DNA from: Methanoculleus methanifontis
GTDB lineage: Archaea; Halobacteriota; Methanomicrobia; Methanomicrobiales; Methanoculleaceae
Assembly (NCBI RefSeq): GCF_030464365.1
Contig: NZ_VCYI01000015.1
Coordinates: 1 to 64,000 of the forward strand
Length of the DNA stretch: 64,000 nt
Direction: 5' to 3'
In this document: positions 1-8,739 of the stretch, piece by piece
Layout of the letters: each line of letters begins with the position of its first letter
Position numbering within the stretch: position 1 is the first letter of the stretch
Made by a program: the position numbers and the translations under genes
The notes under the pieces: model-generated
What the model was told of the DNA's origin: nothing
The model's database searches: none
What the model saw: the letters and a program-made list of their open reading frames with translations, nothing else

Positions 1-117
1 GCGGCCATAGCAGAGGGGAAACACCTGGACCCATTCCGAACCCAGCAGTTAAGCCCTTTCACGTGATGTGTGGTACTGAGGTGCGCGAGCCCTCGGGAAG
101 CCCAACTCGCTGCTATT
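1..117 (+). rRNA. rrf: 5S ribosomal RNA
   Basis: The conserved 5S core (CCGAACCCAGCAGTTAAGCC) lies at about 37-56. The first bases (GCGGC) can pair with GCTGCT at 109-114 to form helix I. The true 5' end is probably one to three bases left of the window, so the gene is very slightly truncated. The 3' end is placed by the helix and could be off by a few bases. The rest of the rRNA operon would lie to the left. Confidence 0.9.
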
Positions 118-242
118 ACCTCCCTTTCATGAGCCATCTGTTCTTATGACGACTCACTATTCGAGCGTCCGCTCTCTCTTACTGTATCTGAAACCGTTTA
201 GTCCTGACTATCTCTTCTGACCCGAATCCAACCGCCTGCAGT

Positions 243-875
243 TCATTCCTGAAGCGGCGATCCCTCGTTGATCTCATCCTGGGGTTGTACGGTAGTATTT
301 TCTAATGATGTCGTCGTTATGTTCTCCATTTGCAGGGTAACATCCGGCGGGATCATCACCGCATCGATGGCATGGATGACACCGTTCGCGGCCGGAATAT
401 CTGCCTGGATCACCCGTGCATCGTCCACCATCACGCCCTCGCCGGCGGCGTTGACGGCGATCGGGTTACCCTGGATGGTTGGAACGGTGTCGTTTGCGGC
501 GATCTCGGCTGCCGTATAACTCCCCGGAGCCATGTGGTAGAGCAGGGTCTCCGCGAGGTAGCCCTTCGGATCGTCGACGAGTTCTTCCAGCATGGTCTCC
601 GAAAGCCGGTTAAAAGCCTCATCCGTCGGCGCAAAGACGGTGTAGGGGCCCGGGCCGGCGAGCGTCTCCTTGAGTCCGGCGGTATTGAGCGCCTGGACGA
701 ACGCTGAAAAGTTACCGTCCCGGGCCAGCACCTCGTCGGCCGTCAGACTTCCGACGACCGGCGTCTCGTTCGTCCGGTTCTGGTCGCTGTCTCCCGGCAG
801 GCCTGTGCAGCCGCAGGTGAGAACAGCCGCCCCGATAACCAGAGCGGTTATACACAGTGCGTAATTCGTTCGCAT
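243..875 (-). CDS. Fasciclin (FAS1) domain lipoprotein
   Basis: A 210-residue exported protein. Residues 1-22 form a signal peptide ending in a lipobox-like stretch, with Cys23 after a Gly as the probable lipidated residue. Residues 45-180 form one FAS1 domain, with the family hallmarks YTVFAPTDEAF and NGVIHAIDAV. The tail is Thr/Asn/Glu-rich. FAS1 domains mediate adhesion or surface contacts, and single-domain lipoproteins of this type are common on methanogen cell surfaces. It lies downstream of the thioredoxin/NHL gene on the same strand with a 74-base gap, so co-transcription is possible but not shown. The ligand is unknown. Confidence 0.88.
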   Translation of the reverse strand: MRTNYALCITALVIGAAVLTCGCTGLPGDSDQNRTNETPVVGSLTADEVLARDGNFSAFVQALNTAGLKETLAGPGPYTVFAPTDEAFNRLSETMLEELVDDPKGYLAETLLYHMAPGSYTAAEIAANDTVPTIQGNPIAVNAAGEGVMVDDARVIQADIPAANGVIHAIDAVMIPPDVTLQMENITTTSLENTTVQPQDEINEGSPLQE

Positions 876-949
876 GGTTCCCCCTGGAGACTGTATACTC
901 TGACCCTCCTCTCTCGTTGCGCCTAAATAAAGTACTGCTCCTGGGGCGG

Positions 950-2413
950 CTATTTCCAGAGCGTCAGGGTCGAGACGACGTGCCGGACGGGATCGTAGAC
1001 CCTGACAGCATGGTTGCCGGTATCAGCGATATACCACAGCCCCCTGAAGTCGGCCAGACCGCCTGGATCGTTCAACTTCGCTTCACCCGAGAGCCCGTCC
1101 CGGTAGCCGCGCTCGCCGTTTCCCGCCCGGGTGAGAACCCATCCGGTCTCCAGGTCGAACTGCTTGATCTTGTGGTTGCCGGTATCGGCGATATAGAGCA
1201 ACCCGTCCTTGTAAGCGATGCCTATCGGCCGGTGAATGCGCGCCATCCGGGCGATGGTGTCGAGATCACCGAAATCATCAGGGGAATGCCCGATACGGGT
1301 TTCGACCATTCCGCGTTTGATACGGCGGATTGCCGAAGCCCCGCTGTCGGCCACGTAGAGCGCCTCGCCGTCGGTGACGATACCGGTAGGCCCGGCGAAT
1401 ACGGCCTTCTTGAGCGGCCCGTCGGCCAGCCCCTCCCGGCCCGACCCGGCATACGGCTCCACCTCATGGCTGGGGAGATCCATTCGCCAGATCTGGTTTG
1501 CCCCTGCCATCGTGATGTAAAGATAACCGCCCAGCAGCACGAGATCCCGCGGCGCGTTCAGTGCGGTTTCGGTGCCCGCTCCGCCTTCGCTGAATGACGG
1601 GGCTGCAAGGCCCGTCCCGGCAATCGTCGCGACCTCCCGCTCGGTCCAGGAGACCTGCCGGATTGTGTGGTTTCCGGTATCCGCGACGTAGAGGATGCCC
1701 TCTTCTTCGTCGAACGCAAGGCCCTCCGGCAGGTAGAATGCGGCTTCATCAAACGATCCGTCGGTGTTCCCGGCAGCCCCGGATCCAATCGTCTCCAGGA
1801 TCTTTCCTTCAGCGTCGGCGACGACAATCCGGTGATGGCCGGTATCGCTTATGAAGAGGCGCATCCCGGGGTTGTCCGCCGCGACTTTACCGGGACGATA
1901 CAGGCTCGTCTCCCGTGTCGTCTCCAGAACGGCTCCCGACGAGAGCCGTCCGCTCTCAAGCTGACCCTGGTCTCCGAACTCCGTCGTCAACCGGTCGATC
2001 TTCGGGTTGAGTCTCCCGTAGAGTCCTTCGCCACCGGTCTTTCCGACCACGTTTCCTCCCGGGTCGATGAGGACGATGGTCGGCCAGTCCTGGATCCCGA
2101 AGGCCTGCCAGAGCAGGCGTCCGCGGTCGATGGCGACGGGGTGTTCCAGCCCGGCGCGGCGCACGGCCTCCTGGAAGTTCCCGCCGACCGCGGCGGATTC
2201 AAACCCGGGGTAGTGAACCTCGACGACTACCAGCCCGGGATACCGCTCTTCGAGTTGCTGGAGATCTGGTGCCAGCCGCATACAGTTCGAGCAGGTGAAC
2301 GTCGCAAACGAGAGCAGCACCACCCTGCCCGCGAGATCGCGGACGGAGAGGGGGTGGTCGATGTTGAGCCATTCGAGATCGGGGGGGAACTCAGGCGCGG
2401 CTATCGGTGCCAT
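950..2413 (-). CDS. Thioredoxin-like/NHL-repeat protein
   Basis: 487 residues with no signal peptide, so probably cytoplasmic. Residues 1-140 are a thioredoxin-fold domain with a CSNC active-site motif and a cis-Pro region (DWPTIVLIDP). The rest is a series of NHL beta-propeller repeats, each with a phrase like YVADTGNH or FISDTGHH. The architecture matches the NHLRC2-like family. Both cysteines are present, so disulfide exchange is plausible, but the substrate is unknown. It lies 62 bases downstream of a TIM-barrel gene on the same strand. Confidence 0.85.
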   Translation of the reverse strand: MAPIAAPEFPPDLEWLNIDHPLSVRDLAGRVVLLSFATFTCSNCMRLAPDLQQLEERYPGLVVVEVHYPGFESAAVGGNFQEAVRRAGLEHPVAIDRGRLLWQAFGIQDWPTIVLIDPGGNVVGKTGGEGLYGRLNPKIDRLTTEFGDQGQLESGRLSSGAVLETTRETSLYRPGKVAADNPGMRLFISDTGHHRIVVADAEGKILETIGSGAAGNTDGSFDEAAFYLPEGLAFDEEEGILYVADTGNHTIRQVSWTEREVATIAGTGLAAPSFSEGGAGTETALNAPRDLVLLGGYLYITMAGANQIWRMDLPSHEVEPYAGSGREGLADGPLKKAVFAGPTGIVTDGEALYVADSGASAIRRIKRGMVETRIGHSPDDFGDLDTIARMARIHRPIGIAYKDGLLYIADTGNHKIKQFDLETGWVLTRAGNGERGYRDGLSGEAKLNDPGGLADFRGLWYIADTGNHAVRVYDPVRHVVSTLTLWK

Positions 2414-2475
2414 GCGACACCCTGTGGCATTTGGAGGTTATGAATGTTGGCGAGGATCGGGGCCGGGCCGCACTG

Positions 2476-3372
2476 TCACGCAGGCGGCGCTGCGTACGCC
2501 GCCCGCCGCGACGCGAGCATCTCTTCGCAGAAGGCAATCGCCGTGGGAACCCTGCTCTTCTGGTAGACCACTGGCTTGATGCGGGGTGTCGTTGAGACGT
2601 TGTCGATCATTGCAAAGACCTGCGGCCAGGGCATCCCGTCGTCCGGCGACGGAGGGCGGAGGTCGCTATGGATGTGAAACGCCTGCAGGGCGTCGAGCGG
2701 GATCTCGCCAAGCGATCCCAGGAAGTCATCTTTCGTTGCGGCGTGGAGATGCCAGGGATCGAGCACTATCCCTGTCAGCCCGGCGATCTCGGGATGCATC
2801 TTCTTGAGTGCCGCCCAGAACGACCGTATCTGGCTCCCCGTGGAGATGCCCTGGTCCTTATGGTGCTCGAGCAGCACCAGCGGTTCCGTCCCGAAGGCGT
2901 TCCAGTGGGCGGTGATCAGGGCATGCATCCCCGCGACGACATCGGTGGGGGTGTTCCTCCGGTCGCCGGGGTGAATCTCGATGATCTCTGGAGGGATGCT
3001 CAGAACGTCCTCGATCTCAAGGAGCATGTCCCCGAAACCGGCTACCCAGCCGGGATCGCGCCACCGCAGGCTTGCCGTCACCTGCCTGCCGTGCCGGTCT
3101 CTCCTGGGGATGGCCGGTTCGGTGTGCAGAAGGTATCTGAGGCTGCCTGGAAGGCCCGTGTCCTGCAGGTAAAGGAGTTCGATGGACGACCGGTTGAGGA
3201 CCGACCCGATCTCCTGCCCTGTCCGTTCCACCTCTGTCTTGTTCTTGATGAAGTCGGCGGGAATCTCGATATACGCGCACCCGAGCGGCTCGGCGAGGTG
3301 CCAGCGTTCGAGAAGCCCGCCTCGTTGAGTCGCCTCCGTGACGTTGGGGTAGATGTAGTCTGCACCCGGCAT
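2476..3372 (-). CDS. Xylose-isomerase-like TIM-barrel protein
   Basis: 298 residues from the ATG at 3372; an upstream in-frame ATG at 3405 would add 11 residues that look non-coding. The protein resembles AP endonuclease/xylose isomerase-type TIM barrels. It has likely metal ligands spread along the barrel: EIHPGD, LLEHH, DPWHLH and FHIHSD. I cannot assign a substrate. It could be a sugar isomerase-type enzyme or a repair endonuclease relative. It is probably transcribed with the thioredoxin/NHL gene that follows. Confidence 0.7.
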   Translation of the reverse strand: MPGADYIYPNVTEATQRGGLLERWHLAEPLGCAYIEIPADFIKNKTEVERTGQEIGSVLNRSSIELLYLQDTGLPGSLRYLLHTEPAIPRRDRHGRQVTASLRWRDPGWVAGFGDMLLEIEDVLSIPPEIIEIHPGDRRNTPTDVVAGMHALITAHWNAFGTEPLVLLEHHKDQGISTGSQIRSFWAALKKMHPEIAGLTGIVLDPWHLHAATKDDFLGSLGEIPLDALQAFHIHSDLRPPSPDDGMPWPQVFAMIDNVSTTPRIKPVVYQKSRVPTAIAFCEEMLASRRAAYAAPPA

Positions 3373-3535
3373 GGTGGTCTGGCTATGCCATGGGGGGCGG
3401 ATCACAAAAACGTTGGGGGTCTCAACCCTTCCTCATTCTCTTCCAGCGGGAGTCTGCGGCGGAAGGAAGCAGGCGGCCCGGATTCTGCCGTCCTGGGCGA
3501 GACCCCGGGGATGCTGCTCGATGAACGGCCTAAAA

Positions 3536-3811
3536 TTACTGTGGCGGCCCGGGGGGCCACCTGCGCCTGTCGAGAACCTGCGGACAGACGAACAGCACGT
3601 CCACGGGAGCATGGATATAACTGCAGTAGGCGCACCCGGGATCGTAATACATGCATGAAGTGCATCCCCACTGTTGCGGCTTCCCCTCTCTCTCCAACCG
3701 AGAGTCTCCCATTTCTGCATCGTGCAACGTATATATATCCCGCTCCTGGGCCTCGGGGTATTGAGCATCGGGGTTACTCTTCACCGGATCGCTGTCGTCA
3801 GGTGATCTCAT
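3536..3811 (-). CDS. Small cysteine-rich hypothetical protein
   Basis: 91 residues from the ATG at 3811; the open frame extends to 3871. The C-terminal half holds a cysteine cluster (CTSCMYYDPGCAYC) suited to binding a metal or Fe-S centre, and ends in a basic, Pro-rich tail. The N-terminal half is acidic and low in complexity. Support for a real gene comes from the promoter. The sequence just upstream on this strand has a 14-base palindrome at 3859-3872 followed by an AT-rich TATA-like segment, the same arrangement as in front of the neighbouring UbiA gene. There is no clear ribosome binding site. Function unknown. Confidence 0.4.
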   Translation of the reverse strand: MRSPDDSDPVKSNPDAQYPEAQERDIYTLHDAEMGDSRLEREGKPQQWGCTSCMYYDPGCAYCSYIHAPVDVLFVCPQVLDRRRWPPGPPQ

Positions 3812-3858
3812 GTTGTACCGTAAGATGCTCTCCCCGGCTGCCAGACATTTATTGTGTT

Positions 3859-3872
3859 GATGAAGATTCATC
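3859..3872. promoter_or_regulatory. Palindromic operator-like site, copy 1
   Basis: GATGAAGATTCATC, a perfect 6+6 inverted repeat around a 2-base centre. It lies between the end of the UbiA gene and the small cysteine-rich gene, just upstream of an AT-rich TATA-like segment on the minus strand. The identical 14-mer recurs at 4848-4861. Confidence 0.55.
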
Positions 3873-3896
3873 TCTTCAACGAATCTTCGGGGCTAT

Positions 3897-4808
3897 TCAT
3901 ACTGGAAGATAGGGTAATGCGACGACGAGCAGATAGAGGATGACGGCCAGCAGGATGAACTCTCCATCGGTAAACAGCTCGAAGAGGAGTTTTTCTTTTC
4001 CTAACCATTGAAAGCACAGGAGGTATCCCTGGGCGTAGACCGTGCCCGCAGCCAGCACCAGCACCAGATGGAAACCCCCCAGGAGCCCGCCGGCAAGCAC
4101 CAACGCGGCTCCGACCGTCACGTTCATCGCCGTGAGGAGATAAAGCGTCTTTTTGGAACCGAGGATCGTCGGGATCGTCCTGACGCCGGATAAAACGTCC
4201 CCTTCCTGGTCGCGCATATCGTAGACCACCGTGTTTGTGAAGGTCTGTACGAGGAAAAAGATGCCGACGAGGCTGGTGGCGGCACTCACGGGAAGGCCGG
4301 CATGGCAGATCGGCAGGAACGTCGCGGGGAGTGTCCAGGAGAACGCAACAATCAGGCTTTTCATGAACGGCACCTCTTTCAGTCGCCGGAACCCAAATCG
4401 GGCTGGGAAGAGAGGTACGCTGTAAACGATTCCGGCAAGCAGGGGTATGGTTGTGATGAGCAGGCTGCCGAGCCCATGGTAGGCGGAGAGGCAGAAAGCA
4501 AGGATGAAGGCAGAGATTGCAGAATGGAAGAGGATGGCTTCGTACTTCTTCGTGAACGAGTAGCGTTCTGCATGGTTGACTGCATCTTCGTCCTCGTCGG
4601 TCTTGCGATTGAGGTTGTAAACGGCAAACACGACGAGTGCCAGGATCGCCGTGGCAACCGGATCGAAGGGGAGACCCTGCAGAAGGCACGAAATGTACAC
4701 CATCGCCGCCATCATGGCAGCGGTATACAGGGAACTGTATACGATGAGGTGGACGATGATCTGACAGGCCGGTTGAACCACGTTGATGCGATTTGCATAT
4801 CCGAACAT
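3897..4808 (-). CDS. UbiA-family prenyltransferase
   Basis: 303 residues with about eight or nine membrane segments. UbiA enzymes move a prenyl chain onto an aromatic or glycerol acceptor using two Asp-rich, Mg-binding motifs. Here the first is NRKTDEDED (N-x3-D-x3-D spacing kept) and the second is YDMRDQEGD. It differs from the DGGGP synthase at 28301, so a quinone-like, haem or other lipid acceptor is possible; I cannot tell which. It has its own AT-rich promoter overlaid with a GATGAA palindrome (4829-4873). An identical palindrome follows the gene. Confidence 0.85.
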   Translation of the reverse strand: MFGYANRINVVQPACQIIVHLIVYSSLYTAAMMAAMVYISCLLQGLPFDPVATAILALVVFAVYNLNRKTDEDEDAVNHAERYSFTKKYEAILFHSAISAFILAFCLSAYHGLGSLLITTIPLLAGIVYSVPLFPARFGFRRLKEVPFMKSLIVAFSWTLPATFLPICHAGLPVSAATSLVGIFFLVQTFTNTVVYDMRDQEGDVLSGVRTIPTILGSKKTLYLLTAMNVTVGAALVLAGGLLGGFHLVLVLAAGTVYAQGYLLCFQWLGKEKLLFELFTDGEFILLAVILYLLVVALPYLPV

Positions 4809-4828
4809 GGAGTGTTTTTCAGAAAACC

Positions 4829-4873
4829 GATGAATATTTATTACTCCGATGAAGATTCATCACCCTGATGAAT
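4829..4873. promoter_or_regulatory. UbiA promoter with GATGAA operator cluster, copy 2
   Basis: On the minus strand, upstream of the start at 4808, an AT-rich TATA-like stretch (about 4832-4843) is preceded by the perfect palindrome GATGAAGATTCATC at 4848-4861. Two further GATGAAT half-sites lie at 4829-4835 and 4866-4872. A repressor or activator dimer bound there would touch the TATA box. The palindrome is identical to the one at 3859-3872. Confidence 0.55.
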
Positions 4874-5064
4874 CGAGACGTTCGGCTGCGACCTTCTATA
4901 AAAAGGCCTTTGTATTGCGCCTTTTCCTCTCCCTGCCTGTGAAAATAGGTTGTTGGAAAAAGTGCCACCTGAATCCTGGCAGGTCTTTCATCCCCGGGAT
5001 CGTAGAGTTAACGCTATACTGTGAGCCGCTTTCTAATCCGGGTGATTAAAATCTGGAAAATGGA

Positions 5065-5892
5065 TTACTGAGATATCTTCAGTAATCGGGAGTCCACTTT
5101 ATAGTGCTGGAAGAGCCTCTCACCCCAGGAAACCGCCGCCGCATCGGTACCGACGAGATCGGTGGCGGCGTCATACTTACCTGTATCGCGTCTGTATAGG
5201 CCTAACGACAGATAACCATCGCTCACCGTCAATCCCAGACGGATCGGCGAAGGAGAGACGTATATCTTGAAGTTAGCATATCTGCTCAGGGGTTCCAGCA
5301 TGGCGCTATACGGTTCGTCGTCCAGTCTCCGGGCGAGTTCTTCGGTGACGATGAGTTCCGCGGGCCTGCCTTCCATGACTATACCCTTAACCTCATCCGC
5401 AAGAAGTGGACTCATAATCGATGAGACGCTGTGGATCCACGATGCTTTTCGGAGTATGGCATGAAATGCCGCATACACGGCAAAAACGTCCTCTTCAATA
5501 TTCTTTACCGCCTCAGTGTGGTAGAGGCACTCCAGATTGTTCAACAGCTCAGGGGGTATGCCCTCGATCTCGTGTTCGATCCAGAAGTCCCTGTGGCGCT
5601 GGAGCGCCCCCATGAGCGTAACCAGCCGCTCGATCTCCGGTTCAACGAGCCTGCCCATGGCAGTGAGCGCATAGTCGCCGCGTATCGATTCGACGTAATG
5701 CAGGGCCTCGAGCTGCCGGATCTTCGGGATGAGCGCCTGCGATGAACTTCCTGTGATGTCACGGAGGGTCGAGAGCGGTTTGCTCCCGCTGCCGAGGGCA
5801 ATCATCACCTGCGTCAGCAGTCTCGACCGGAAGATCGCCTGAACGTCGTCATGGAACTCGGTATAGATCTCGAGGGGAGATATTTCGTTCAT
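5065..5892 (-). CDS. FilR1-like winged-helix regulator (DUF1724)
   Basis: 275 residues from the ATG at 5892; an in-frame extension to 6096 overlaps the divergent promoter region and looks non-coding. Residues 15-85 form a winged helix-turn-helix (GSSSQALIPKIRQLEALHYV). The remainder is the DUF1724 domain known as the middle domain of the methanogenesis regulator FilR1, with RPAELIVTEELARRL. Proteins of this family are transcription factors of Euryarchaeota, especially methanogens. It is divergent from the metallo-beta-lactamase gene at 6078 and might control it or itself. Its target is not visible here. Confidence 0.85.
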   Translation of the reverse strand: MNEISPLEIYTEFHDDVQAIFRSRLLTQVMIALGSGSKPLSTLRDITGSSSQALIPKIRQLEALHYVESIRGDYALTAMGRLVEPEIERLVTLMGALQRHRDFWIEHEIEGIPPELLNNLECLYHTEAVKNIEEDVFAVYAAFHAILRKASWIHSVSSIMSPLLADEVKGIVMEGRPAELIVTEELARRLDDEPYSAMLEPLSRYANFKIYVSPSPIRLGLTVSDGYLSLGLYRRDTGKYDAATDLVGTDAAAVSWGERLFQHYKVDSRLLKISQ

Positions 5893-6077
5893 TGTTCTTA
5901 TTGTTAAGCGGTGCCGGTCGATGCATATCATCCTTTCTATTCCTGCGCGCTCTTGCCATCCGCCGTTCCTCTCCTTCTGCCGGCCGATCGCCCGCATGCC
6001 CGGAACGCCGGGTATGATGCCGATGCCCGACCTCATCACACTTATAGCCCGAGCGCCCTTTACTTGTATTGAGAGTA

Positions 6078-7340
6078 ATGCCGCCAATACCTGCACGATA
6101 CCTGATCTGTATCACACTCTGTGCATGCGCCGTCGCCTGCCTCGTCACCGCAGGCTGTTCCAACCCTTCCGGGCAGCCGGAGATCGGCTCCGATCTCTCC
6201 GGTGATCTCGTCGTCCATTTCATTGACGTCGGGCAGGGCGATTCGATCCTGGTCGAGTTCCGCGATAAGACCATGCTCATCGATGCCGGCGAGCGCGGGA
6301 TGCGTGAGCGCGTCATTGGATACCTTGAGGAGAGTGACGTCGAGAAACTCGATGTGGTCGTGGCAACCCATGCGCACTCCGATCACATCGGCGGCCTTTC
6401 CGGCGTCATCTCCGCCTATCCGGCCGGCCAGTTCGTTGACGCCGCGCAGCCGCACCCGACCGCGACCTACGAGAACCTGCTCGCCCTGGTCGAAGACCTG
6501 GGGATACCCTACACCGCGGCGGAGCGCGGGCAGACGATTGCCCTCGATCCCGACCTCGAGATCCTGATCCTGAACCCAGGCGCAGAGCCGCTCGGCGACA
6601 TAAACGAGGACTCCGTCGTCCTGATGGTGACCTACGGGGAGATCTCGTACCTCTTCACGGGCGATGCCGGAAACCCGGCGGAGGAAAGCATGGCGGAGGC
6701 CGGGCTCGACCTCGACGCCGACGTCCTGAAGGTCGGCCATCACGCGAGCCGCGAAGCGTCCTCGGCAGAGTTCCTGACCGCGGTCAGCCCCGCGATCAGT
6801 ATCATCCCGGTCGGTGAGGGGAACAGTTACGGTCACCCCCACGAGGAAGCGGTCGAACGCCTCGAGGCGACCGGCTCGCGCATCTACCGGACCGACCTTG
6901 ACGGAACCGTCATCGTCGCCACCGACGGAACGGCGCTCACCGTTGCCGCCGGCGGGGCACCCGCCGCCACCGTGACGGCCGGGGCAACGACCGCGGCCAC
7001 AACGGCAACCCCGACGGTGACGGCGACGCCGGCTCCCTCGTCCGGCATCTACATCACCGATCTCGACCTCCAGGAGGAGTGGATCGCCGTCGCGAACGCG
7101 GATGAGACGGCGGCCAATCTCACCGGCTGGACGATCACCGACGAAGGGACGCGCAACACCTACACCTTCCCGGTCTACACACTCGATCCGGGCGCCGACG
7201 TCACCGTCCACTCCGGGGCGGGCAACGACACCGCGACCGACCTCTACTGGGGGCGGGGAAGCGCGGTCTGGAACAACGACGGCGACCTCGCCACGCTCGC
7301 CGATGCGAACGGCACCGTCGTCAGCACCATGGAGCGGTGA
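6078..7340 (+). CDS. ComEC-like metallo-beta-lactamase lipoprotein with lamin-tail domain
   Basis: 420 residues from the ATG at 6078 (a TTG at 6069 is also in frame). Residues 1-27 are a lipoprotein signal (VTAGC). Residues 45-290 form a metallo-beta-lactamase fold like the competence protein ComEC hydrolase domain. Zinc motifs HAHSDH (98-103), FTGDA and GHHAS are all present, so hydrolase activity is likely. A Thr/Ala/Pro linker leads to a C-terminal lamin-tail domain of about 100 residues. The enzyme should face outside the cell and may cut extracellular phosphodiesters or nucleic acid. The following DUF3006 gene overlaps its stop, as is usual for this pair. Confidence 0.87.
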   Translation: MPPIPARYLICITLCACAVACLVTAGCSNPSGQPEIGSDLSGDLVVHFIDVGQGDSILVEFRDKTMLIDAGERGMRERVIGYLEESDVEKLDVVVATHAHSDHIGGLSGVISAYPAGQFVDAAQPHPTATYENLLALVEDLGIPYTAAERGQTIALDPDLEILILNPGAEPLGDINEDSVVLMVTYGEISYLFTGDAGNPAEESMAEAGLDLDADVLKVGHHASREASSAEFLTAVSPAISIIPVGEGNSYGHPHEEAVERLEATGSRIYRTDLDGTVIVATDGTALTVAAGGAPAATVTAGATTAATTATPTVTATPAPSSGIYITDLDLQEEWIAVANADETAANLTGWTITDEGTRNTYTFPVYTLDPGADVTVHSGAGNDTATDLYWGRGSAVWNNDGDLATLADANGTVVSTMER

Positions 7341-7585
7341 TGATGGCGGAGGATGAGTCGGCCTTCCGGGTGAGCCTCGATCGCGTCGAGGAGGGCCTCG
7401 CTGTCCTCCTCCTCCGCGAGGACGAGTCGATCCGGTTCACGCTCCCCCGTTCCCTCCTTCCACCCGGTGCCCGGGAGGGCGATATCCTGGAGGTTGCGAT
7501 CCGCCGCGACGTCGCGGAGACGGAGGCGGCGAGGCGGCGGGTGGCGGAGAGGATCGAGCGGCTGCGGAAGCGAAGCGCGGAGTAA
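7340..7585 (+). CDS. DUF3006 domain protein
   Basis: 81 residues from the ATG at 7340, which overlaps the previous TGA (TGATG); ATG at 7343 is equally possible. It has the small beta-rich N-terminus of DUF3006, then a charged helical tail (ETEAARRRVAERIERL). DUF3006 genes commonly sit beside ComEC-like metallo-beta-lactamase genes, as here, which suggests a linked role. The biochemical function is unknown. Confidence 0.75.
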   Translation: MMAEDESAFRVSLDRVEEGLAVLLLREDESIRFTLPRSLLPPGAREGDILEVAIRRDVAETEAARRRVAERIERLRKRSAE

Positions 7586-7630
7586 CGTCCCACTCTTTTT
7601 TATACCCTATCCCTCCTTACGAGAGCACCG

Positions 7631-8728
7631 ATGCAAAACCGGTGCGACGTAGTCGTCGTCGGTGCGGGCCCCGCGGGCAGCACCGCCGCGCGCTACGCGG
7701 CAGAAGCGGGGCTCGACGTCCTCCTGATCGATAAGCGGAGAGTGGTCGGTGTCCCGGTCTGCTGCGGGGAGTTCAATGCGTCACCGGAGGTTCTCGCGAG
7801 CACGCTCCCGAACGCCTCCGGCCTCGACGAACTCTTTCCCATCGACCCCGGGCTGATCCAGCGGGAGCTCCGGGCTGCCGTCGCCGTCTCCCCCGGCGGC
7901 CGTGAGTACGAGTTCGAGCTCCCCGGCTACACCGTTGACCGGGACACGTTCGACCGGCACCTCGCGAATGCAGCAGGTCGTGCGGGTGCCGTACTCTCGC
8001 CGGATACAGCGTTCCTCGGCTGGAAAGGCAGCCGGGTAACGACCACCCGGGGCGAGACCGAGGCTCGCGTCGTCGTCGCCGCGGACGGCCCGCTCTCCCA
8101 CGTATGCCGTTCGGCCGGGATGGAGCAAAACGCCGTCCTCGCCCCTGCCATAACCTGCCGGGTCGACGGGGAGTTCAGCGACCGCCTGCAGTTCTTCTTC
8201 GGAAACCGCATCGCCCCGGGAGGATACGCGTGGGTCTTCCCGAAACGGGGATGCGCAAACGTCGGGCTTGGGGTGCAGAAGAGAGGCACCCCGCTTCCGG
8301 TTCTCCTGAGAGCGTTCCTCGCGAGCAACGGTTTCTCCGCCCGCGACGTCCAGGCCGGGTTCGTGCCCGTCTCTGGCCCTATCCGCGAGACCGTCCGCGG
8401 AAACGTCCTCGCCGTCGGCGACGCGGCGGGCCAGGTCGTCGCGTCCAACGGGGGAGGGATCGCGACCGCGATGATCTGCGGGCGGCTTGCCGGGCTTGCG
8501 GCGGCAGACCACCTGCTTCGCGGCGAGCCCCTCGGGGCCTACGAGCGGGCGTGGCGCTCGGCGATAGGCCGGGAACTGCTTGCCGCCGCAAGGATGAAGA
8601 GGATGGCCGACCGGGTCCTCGGCTCGGACTTCCTCCTTGAGCGGACGATGAGCCTCATCGGAGGCCGCGGCATTGCAGACGTCATCATTTACGGTGGTCT
8701 CCGAAAGGCTCATGCTCCACGGGAGTAA
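7631..8728 (+). CDS. Geranylgeranyl reductase family flavoprotein
   Basis: 365 residues. The N-terminus has the FAD-binding Rossmann motif VVVGAGPAGSTAARYAA (residues 8-24) and a C-terminal FAD motif (VLAVGDAAGQ). A CCGEF segment matches the family's PCGG-like region. The family saturates the double bonds of geranylgeranyl chains in archaeal ether lipids or reduces related isoprenoids. Length is slightly below the usual 390-410 residues. It stands 45 bases after DUF3006 and 11 bases before the RNase III-like gene, so it may share a transcript with the latter. Confidence 0.85.
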   Translation: MQNRCDVVVVGAGPAGSTAARYAAEAGLDVLLIDKRRVVGVPVCCGEFNASPEVLASTLPNASGLDELFPIDPGLIQRELRAAVAVSPGGREYEFELPGYTVDRDTFDRHLANAAGRAGAVLSPDTAFLGWKGSRVTTTRGETEARVVVAADGPLSHVCRSAGMEQNAVLAPAITCRVDGEFSDRLQFFFGNRIAPGGYAWVFPKRGCANVGLGVQKRGTPLPVLLRAFLASNGFSARDVQAGFVPVSGPIRETVRGNVLAVGDAAGQVVASNGGGIATAMICGRLAGLAAADHLLRGEPLGAYERAWRSAIGRELLAAARMKRMADRVLGSDFLLERTMSLIGGRGIADVIIYGGLRKAHAPRE

Positions 8729-8739
8729 CGGGCACAGGG

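Noticed and set aside
4849-5049. 66-codon ORF after the UbiA promoter
   Set aside because: Begins inside the operator palindrome and shows no family feature or codon pattern.
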